A stretch of DNA of 30,452 nt from JBNLBT01 sp050303435 (GTDB taxonomy: Bacteria > Pseudomonadota > Gammaproteobacteria > Xanthomonadales > Marinicellaceae): NCBI GenBank assembly GCA_050303435.1, contig JBNLBT010000033.1, positions 1-30,452 of the forward strand. Direction: 5' to 3'. Shown in pieces: positions 24,954-30,452 of the stretch. A model generated the notes under the pieces. The model was not told the DNA's origin. It did no database searches and saw only the letters and a program-made list of their open reading frames with translations. The position numbers were made by a program, and so were the translations under genes. Position 1 is the stretch's first letter; every line of letters begins with the position of its first letter.

Positions 24954-25000
24954 AATAAAACTCAGTGCGGTTGCACCCGGGGCAGCCCGTGCGCAACCGC
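24954..25000 (-). terminator. Probable terminator of the secreted multidomain protein gene
   Basis: An 8-bp perfect stem (24967-24974 with 24993-25000, GCGGTTGC arms) has an 18-nt GC-rich loop. On the - strand it begins 5 bases after the stop codon and is followed, after ACTGA, by GTTTTATT. The arm sequence is the same octamer as in the inverted repeat at 23863-23898. Confidence 0.5.
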
Positions 25001-25005
25001 GTGGA

Positions 25006-27699
25006 TCATGTGGACATCGCGCGTTGCCGATGCGCCACCCAGCCCATCAGAGCGATCAGCGCCAGCACACCCAACAGCGACAGCCCGGGCACCGTCAAGG
25101 CCCCAATGATCACCCCGCGCACCGAGGCGTTGTTGGCGCTTTGCGGGTCGTCTGAAACCGGGCTGGCCACGCTGGCCTGCGTATACACGGTGCCGGTGGT
25201 GTTGGCGGCCACATCCAGCGTCACATTCACCACCTGATTCAAGCTCAGATCGCCCAAATCGCAAGTCACCACACCGTTCACATGCGTGCAACCGGGGTCG
25301 CTGGCCTGTATGAAATCCAGACCGGCGGCCAGATCCACCGTCAACACAGTGCTCAAAGCCACTTCCGGCCCCAGGTTGGTCACCTGCACGCTGTAGGTTA
25401 AGGTCTCTCCGTACAGCAGATTCTCAGGTGAGGCTGTCATGGTGACCATCAGATCGGCACCGGCGTCGTCGTTCACAATGGTGCCCACGGCCTGTGCATC
25501 GCTCAAAGTGGCGTTCACCGGCGAACTCAAGTTCACATCGAAGGTCTCATCGCCCTCGATCATCAGGTCGCCGATCACGTCCACATTCACCGCACCATTC
25601 AACGCACCGGCCGCAACAGTCAAATCACCGGAGGTGGCGATGAAGTCTTCACCGGCCGTGGCGCTGCCCGAGGCGGTTTGGAAACTGACCGTGACATCGC
25701 TTGAGCTGGCATTGCTCAAGGTGACGCTGAACGCCCAGGTGCTGTTGCCGCTGTTGCCTTCAGCCATCGTCACATCGGCTATTGAAACGCCCGGCTGAGC
25801 GTCATCATTCTGAATGGTGCCAACGCCGGTGTCATCGGCCAACTGGGCGTTGCCGGGATTGCTCAACACCACGCTGAATGTTTCATCGCTTTCAAACACA
25901 TCGTCGCCAAGCACATCCACCGCGATGGTTTGCGATGTCACGCCGGGATTGAAGGTCACAGTGCCCGATGCATCGACGTAATCGCTGCCGGCACTGGCAC
26001 TGCCCGGCACCAAGGCGTAATCGACCGTGACCGTGCCGACAAAGGACGCGCTCAAAGTGACATCGAAGTTCATCGCAGACGTGCCGCTGTTGCCCTCAGA
26101 CTGTGACACGTCATTGATGGCGATGTCTACAGGCTGCTGCAAACCAAAATCGGCGCCATTGAAGTCCTCACCGGCCGCCAGCATCACCGCCACGGGATCG
26201 CTGGTGGTCAGAACAAAACCGCCCGGCAACGTGGTCGCATCCAGCTTGACCGAGTAGTTGCCTGTGGCCAGATTGATCAGATCGTAGGCACCCACGGCGT
26301 CGCTGATGTCATTGAGCTCACCGGCGTCAAACGCACCGTTCAGATTGGCATCCAGGAACACACGCACACCCGCCAGGCCCGGTTCGCCGCCGTCCTGCAG
26401 GCCATTGCCATTCAGGTCGTTCCAGACGAAATCACCGATGCTGGCGTCTTGTTGTTGATAACCGAAATCCACGTCCGTGCGGTCCTCTCCAGTCGCCAAC
26501 ACCACCGCGCTCGGATCGTTGCCGGTGGTCAACACAAACCCAAAGGGCACAGTGGTCGCATCCACCGCCACGCTGTAGGCACCGGCACTCAATGAGATGA
26601 ATTGATAGGCGCCGGTGCCGTCTGAAACCGCCGTGGTTTCACCGCCATCCAAAACGCCGTTGCTGTTGGCATCCAAAAACAGCAGCACGCCCGGCAAAGC
26701 TGGTTCGCCGCCGTCCTGCACGCCATCGCCGTCCAGGTCATTCCAAACCCGATCGCCGATGGTGGCCGGGTCTTCGATGCGCAGCGCACGCGAGTCCTGG
26801 TTGGCGCAAAGGCCCGGCGTGGAGACTGTATAGGTGACCGTGTAGTCACCCACCGCGCTGACGGAAAGGTCCACCTCACCGGTGGTCGGATTGATCACCA
26901 GTCCGACCGGAGTGGCGCTGAACGATCCACCGGGCGTGCCGGAGATGACCGGCACTGGGTCACTCAATTCATCGAGGTAATAGATCGCACGGGCGTAATC
27001 AAAGGCAGGATCGGGTCCCTGCAGCCGCGGGATGATCTTGAAATCGAAATCCGCACCGTACACGGTCTGTAAATTTTCATAAGCGAATCCAGTTGTGAAA
27101 ATGTGATTGGATCCGTCGTTTTCGCCTTGAGCTGTGGCACAGTTCGGTGGTCCAATGCACGAGGTAGAAACCACCATCACATCCGTTGCATCGCCCGGAA
27201 AGATTTCAACCCCCACATGAAACTGTGCTGTGGTCGGCACTATCACAGAGGGCAAGAGAAATTCAAACGTCGCGTGACCTGCCGCGGGCACCCCCAGCGT
27301 AGTGGGCGAACCGCCCATGCCACCACCAAGAAATGCGCCCGGCTGACCAGAGCCATCGTCGTCGTACACCACCACCTGAAACGTCAGATCGTCATCGGCA
27401 TCGTCCAGCAAGCCCAGCCCCACAACCACAGACTCAACGCCCGCAACCCCCGGATTGGGTGAAAAATAGCGCTCATACATGCCCTTGGGATCGGTGGGCA
27501 AAACAGAATTGACCGGATCCGGCACGCCGGCAATCCAGCCTGAACCGAACGCATAATCAATGAGGGTCGGCGCCGGCGTCTCCCATTGCGTATCCAGCAA
27601 ACACGACTGCGCCGCCGCGTGCCCGAAAGCCCCCAAAAACACCAACAAAAAAACCGCCCGAATCAAACGCGCTTTCACGCCATTCCAATGCAAACCCAT
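25006..27699 (-). CDS. Secreted SdrD B/Calx-beta/DUF11 multidomain protein with C-terminal sorting helix
   Basis: The chosen ATG (27699; 897 residues) has a GGAGGGGG site directly upstream and starts a signal peptide (LIRAVFLLVFLGAFGHAAA, cleavage about 30). Residues about 35-235 are a beta-rich region of unknown family, followed by an Ig-like region (GTPGGSFSATPVGLVINPTT). Two tandem SdrD B-like domains (about 312 and 420: VWNDLDGDGVQDGGEP, VWNDLNGNGLQDGGEP) carry Asp/Asn-rich calcium-type loops. Two Calx-beta domains (about 523 and 636; each with SEGNSG or AEGNSG and ending in QNDD or VNDD) follow. A DUF11 domain comes next (about 748-855, LTYSVQVTNLGPEVAL). The end is a Pro-containing motif, a TM helix and basic residues (VPGLSLLGVLALIALMGW then HRQR), similar to IPTL-CTERM sorting signals. 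It is probably a calcium-stabilised cell-surface or secreted protein. Confidence 0.88.
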   Translation of the reverse strand: MGLHWNGVKARLIRAVFLLVFLGAFGHAAAQSCLLDTQWETPAPTLIDYAFGSGWIAGVPDPVNSVLPTDPKGMYERYFSPNPGVAGVESVVVGLGLLDDADDDLTFQVVVYDDDGSGQPGAFLGGGMGGSPTTLGVPAAGHATFEFLLPSVIVPTTAQFHVGVEIFPGDATDVMVVSTSCIGPPNCATAQGENDGSNHIFTTGFAYENLQTVYGADFDFKIIPRLQGPDPAFDYARAIYYLDELSDPVPVISGTPGGSFSATPVGLVINPTTGEVDLSVSAVGDYTVTYTVSTPGLCANQDSRALRIEDPATIGDRVWNDLDGDGVQDGGEPALPGVLLFLDANSNGVLDGGETTAVSDGTGAYQFISLSAGAYSVAVDATTVPFGFVLTTGNDPSAVVLATGEDRTDVDFGYQQQDASIGDFVWNDLNGNGLQDGGEPGLAGVRVFLDANLNGAFDAGELNDISDAVGAYDLINLATGNYSVKLDATTLPGGFVLTTSDPVAVMLAAGEDFNGADFGLQQPVDIAINDVSQSEGNSGTSAMNFDVTLSASFVGTVTVDYALVPGSASAGSDYVDASGTVTFNPGVTSQTIAVDVLGDDVFESDETFSVVLSNPGNAQLADDTGVGTIQNDDAQPGVSIADVTMAEGNSGNSTWAFSVTLSNASSSDVTVSFQTASGSATAGEDFIATSGDLTVAAGALNGAVNVDVIGDLMIEGDETFDVNLSSPVNATLSDAQAVGTIVNDDAGADLMVTMTASPENLLYGETLTYSVQVTNLGPEVALSTVLTVDLAAGLDFIQASDPGCTHVNGVVTCDLGDLSLNQVVNVTLDVAANTTGTVYTQASVASPVSDDPQSANNASVRGVIIGALTVPGLSLLGVLALIALMGWVAHRQRAMST

Positions 27700-28144
27700 A
27701 ACCCCCTCCAGGAAACACACCGCAGCCAATCAACGCACCACGACACAAGTCAAAACAAGAACCGCAGTATACCAAGCCCTCAGGCAAGATCGGGGAAAAC
27801 AAATGTAAAAATCCGTGGATGGTGGGTGGGCTGAATGCAGGTCTAAATTGGGTGTTTGGACCGAACGGAAAATTATTCAGTAGCCAGTCTTTGGCTGGTT
27901 GTGGGAATGGTTAGGTATACGAATGTTTGATGAGGTGTGGGGTTTACAGGGGGATTACAACCTCACCAGGGCCGCATGATGAATAGCAAAACTCCATGGC
28001 AGATGTTCTCCGATGGCAAACCTAAAAAGAAAGGAAGTGAAATCAGCAAAAAAGTCGCTTAATCTATGATTGCCGGGTAGGAGCTACTGTCAGGTGAATA
28101 CTATATCTGTACATTTTTACCACCCTCGTAGGCGTAGGGCAGTT
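27700..28144. other. Intergenic region at the edge of the AT-rich segment
   Basis: These 445 bases separate the secreted protein gene from the Res gene. Base composition drops toward AT from about 27850 onward. Apart from one small open frame (27976-28062), I see no gene, tRNA, direct repeat pair or integrase trace that would mark an island boundary. Confidence 0.5.
27976..28062 (+). CDS. Possible small basic peptide or gene remnant
   Basis: A 28-codon open frame starts at tandem ATG codons with AGGG five bases upstream. It encodes a Lys-rich peptide whose middle is TPWQMFSDGKPKKKGSEI. The sequence looks less random than the neighbouring DNA because it combines an aromatic core with a basic tail. 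It may be a small protein or the end of a lost gene next to the Res locus. I recognise no family. Confidence 0.25.
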   Translation: MMNSKTPWQMFSDGKPKKKGSEISKKVA

Positions 28145-30452
28145 TTATAATTTAAGCAGTTGAGTTTCAAATTCTCTCTCAAACTCTGCTTTAGTTTCAG
28201 TTTCATTATAAAAAGGCATGCCCCAAACTATGTATTCCTTGTCTTTCCATAATTGTTCTATTTTATGTTCACGTTTAAGTTGCATTAAAAAGTTCTGTTT
28301 CCATTCATCATGTTTGATCAAGTGACTCCCTTTGGGTTCTATGAAAACCTGATATTGAATAGAGTTATTATTGTCGTCTTTGACCAAAAACAAAACAAAA
28401 TCAGGTTCTAAAGGTCTTCCATCAGCAAAATTAAATAATTGAAAATGACGTTCATTTCTTAATAGATACACTTCAGAATATTTCTTTTTCAGATCATCTG
28501 CCATTTTTGCTATGTATTTAACTAAATATTTTTCTTCTGAAGTTCCGAAGTTTTCGTTAAACACAAACCAGTCATGTGATGATAAATCTATAAATAAAGC
28601 TTGGTTTGTTGTTTCACTTTGAGCGATACCAAATTCTTTATCAGTGGTTCCATCATTAACAATGTTTAAAGTTTTATCAATGAAAGTATCTTTAACCATG
28701 TAAGGTTTAAAGTCTTTTGTGCCTTTGTATTCAATGTGTTCAGATTTAAGCAGGCTACATAATTTGTCTAGGAGGCCGATAACAATATCAAGTTTATTTT
28801 CCTGTGTTGGGTTGTTAACTACTTCTTCCGCCCCTTCTATCTCAACTTTTATTTTTCCCAAATACTTATCGGAGCTAATGAATTCTGAAACGCTTTTTAA
28901 ATGTGGAAAGAATGATTTCAAATTAGAAAATTGAAATTCTGTAAATTGATTCAGGGCTTTTCTTATCACATGGTTGCCAAAAGAATTGATTAGATAATTC
29001 TTCTGTGCTTTCATTGATTGTCTTGTTAATTCAAAATCAAATGCGCTGCTAGACTGAGATTGGCCGGATAATAATGATATTTTATGTGTGGTATTAATGA
29101 ATGAATCATTAATACTTTTAACATCCTCTCTGGCATATTTAACCCGGTTGTTTTTGAAAAATAGTCCTGCTTTATAAAATGGTTTGTCTTTGAAGTTTTG
29201 CTTTAATGCTAACTTTAACTGCCTGCTTTCTTTGGCTTTTATACCAATTTCTTGTAAAGCCGTGTGTAATTCTTGAATGTATCTTGGATTGTAAGCGCTG
29301 TGGTAATAAAGTTCTTCACATAGTTTTAATTCACGTTCCTTTTCATCATTGAGAATGTCATATTTTCTCTGGTACAGCGATTGGTCATCTTCTAGCCTAA
29401 AAGGGCAATACCTTGCACCTCGACCAATGAGTTGTGCTTCCGATAGGGTTGTTTTTCCCGGTTTTCCGGCCTTCCCATCTCGCGTGTCATATAAACGCAC
29501 AATATCAAATAGGTTAAGTACATCCCAGCCCTCATTAAGCTTATCAACTGCAAAAATGGCACGGTATTCATTGTCACTGTCTTCTAATGTGTTAACAGCG
29601 ATTTGTTTTTGTTCAGATTCATCTTTTGAATTAACTGAAATACATTTGTTCTCTGCAAACTCTTCCTGTAGTTCTAGTGCTAGATTTTCCAATTTGATTT
29701 TATGTTCTTCAAAGTAATCGAATACATTGGTTAAAACCGGATCTAAATTCGAATTGCTTTTAAGCTTGCTCAAGTCGGAATTTTTTAAGGACTTTATTTT
29801 GGTTTTGAAGTCATCAAAAAAAGCATTAGAATCTTTTATGGTCTTAGATTTGAAAAGAATTACGGGTTTGATTAACCAGCCATGTTTTACAAATATTTTT
29901 CGCCTGAATTGACTTAAAATAATTGCCTGCAATGCCCGGTCAAAAGGTTTAATATCTGATTGTAATACTTTGACCTCTTTTGAATAGCCATCAAGGCGAA
30001 ACGCTTTTAAAGGGTAATCAAATATAATTTTATCTCGATACTTTTCAATAATCTGCTCATTGGTTAAATCTGCAGTTGCTGTAAACTCTAACAATATATT
30101 TTTATCATGAGCATTGAATATTTTACTAACCGTAGATTCCCAGCTAGTTAACTCAAAGATTTCTGCTTGGTTTAAGTCTTTGGTTTTTTTTGTTTCAGCA
30201 TTGATGTGGTGGGCTTCATCAGATATCAGAACGATTCCGCCACTCTCAAAATCATCATAAGTAAGGCTGTTCTCACGCGGTGTATTTAATCTAGTATGCA
30301 AACCCTGAATGGTTGTGAACACAATGTTTATGTCATCCGGGTTGGCAGCCTGAAAGTTTTCAACTTCTTTAATTCGTATTTCTTGGTTGTTTATAAATAC
30401 ATTGTCATTAACCAAATATTTTGAAGCGGATTGGTTCAAAAAGTTATCACGA
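28145..30452 (-). CDS. Type III restriction enzyme Res subunit (5' end outside the window)
   Basis: This is the C-terminal 769 or so residues of an ATP-dependent type III restriction endonuclease. The frame stays open to the right edge, and only a TTG at 30439 could start it here. Helicase motifs are seen in order: motif II DEAH (IVLISDEAHH), motif III (LLEFTATAD), motif V (VDKLNEGWDV) and motif VI (QLIGRGARYCPF). Walker A must lie beyond the edge. The C-terminus carries the PD-(D/E)xK nuclease: LEPDFVLFL followed by QVFIEPKG. The enzyme cuts DNA after ATP-driven translocation or diffusion between head-to-head sites and needs a Mod methyltransferase, which is not in the window and may lie upstream (to the right). 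The DNA is much more AT-rich than the rest, with frequent Lys, Asn and Ile codons, which suggests horizontal transfer. No frameshift is seen. Confidence 0.92.
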   Translation of the reverse strand, partial: RDNFLNQSASKYLVNDNVFINNQEIRIKEVENFQAANPDDINIVFTTIQGLHTRLNTPRENSLTYDDFESGGIVLISDEAHHINAETKKTKDLNQAEIFELTSWESTVSKIFNAHDKNILLEFTATADLTNEQIIEKYRDKIIFDYPLKAFRLDGYSKEVKVLQSDIKPFDRALQAIILSQFRRKIFVKHGWLIKPVILFKSKTIKDSNAFFDDFKTKIKSLKNSDLSKLKSNSNLDPVLTNVFDYFEEHKIKLENLALELQEEFAENKCISVNSKDESEQKQIAVNTLEDSDNEYRAIFAVDKLNEGWDVLNLFDIVRLYDTRDGKAGKPGKTTLSEAQLIGRGARYCPFRLEDDQSLYQRKYDILNDEKERELKLCEELYYHSAYNPRYIQELHTALQEIGIKAKESRQLKLALKQNFKDKPFYKAGLFFKNNRVKYAREDVKSINDSFINTTHKISLLSGQSQSSSAFDFELTRQSMKAQKNYLINSFGNHVIRKALNQFTEFQFSNLKSFFPHLKSVSEFISSDKYLGKIKVEIEGAEEVVNNPTQENKLDIVIGLLDKLCSLLKSEHIEYKGTKDFKPYMVKDTFIDKTLNIVNDGTTDKEFGIAQSETTNQALFIDLSSHDWFVFNENFGTSEEKYLVKYIAKMADDLKKKYSEVYLLRNERHFQLFNFADGRPLEPDFVLFLVKDDNNNSIQYQVFIEPKGSHLIKHDEWKQNFLMQLKREHKIEQLWKDKEYIVWGMPFYNETETKAEFEREFETQLLKL

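Overview
The window looks like a piece of a gammaproteobacterial chromosome. The bulk is GC-rich by eye, the operons are Gram-negative (an RND efflux pair, HlyD-type and C39 exporter parts, an ECF sigma factor), and two secreted proteins end in a short I-F/Y-x-x-x-F-D tail. I associate tails of this kind with Lysobacterales/Xanthomonadales and Marinicella-like bacteria. The taxon is an inference; there is no rRNA or other marker gene.

Layout. (1) 33-1086, + strand: a CPBP-family membrane protease overlapping a small cupin. (2) 1150-5457, - strand: an RND efflux permease and its adaptor, with no outer-membrane channel beside them. (3) 5780-9374, - strand: a DUF4097-like exported protein followed by a large secreted protein with Fn3 and proprotein-convertase P domains. 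(4) 9555-10169, - strand: DNA-3-methyladenine glycosylase I. (5) 10356-13753, + strand: a secreted two-lobed aspartic protease with a PDZ domain, then an LVIVD-repeat secreted protein. (6) 13787-20852, - strand: a RiPP locus, in transcription order a full-length LanB dehydratase, a 90-aa precursor peptide, a terminator hairpin, a HlyD-type adaptor and a C39-peptidase ABC exporter. (7) 21397-23811, - strand: a DUF2269-like membrane protein, a class C beta-lactamase-like serine hydrolase and a small membrane protein. (8) 23925-24895, + strand: an ECF sigma factor translationally coupled to a small two-helix membrane protein. (9) 25006-27699, - strand: a secreted multidomain protein (SdrD B-like, Calx-beta, DUF11) with a C-terminal sorting-type helix. 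(10) 28145 to the right edge, - strand: most of a type III restriction (Res) subunit in clearly AT-rich DNA, probably acquired by transfer and cut by the window edge.

The most unusual part is the RiPP locus. The dehydratase has both the glutamylation and the elimination signatures of class I lanthipeptide LanB enzymes, but no LanC cyclase lies in the locus. The precursor has a leader ending in a Gly-Ala site that suits the C39 peptidase of the neighbouring exporter. Its 60-residue core has only two Cys but 19 Ser/Thr, and includes a collagen-like run of Gly-X-Y triplets whose Y position is Thr or Ser in five of six. LanB would be expected to dehydrate such residues, so the product may be a long dehydroamino-acid-rich peptide rather than a classical ring-rich lantibiotic.

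No tRNA, rRNA, CRISPR array, insertion sequence or replication origin was recognised.
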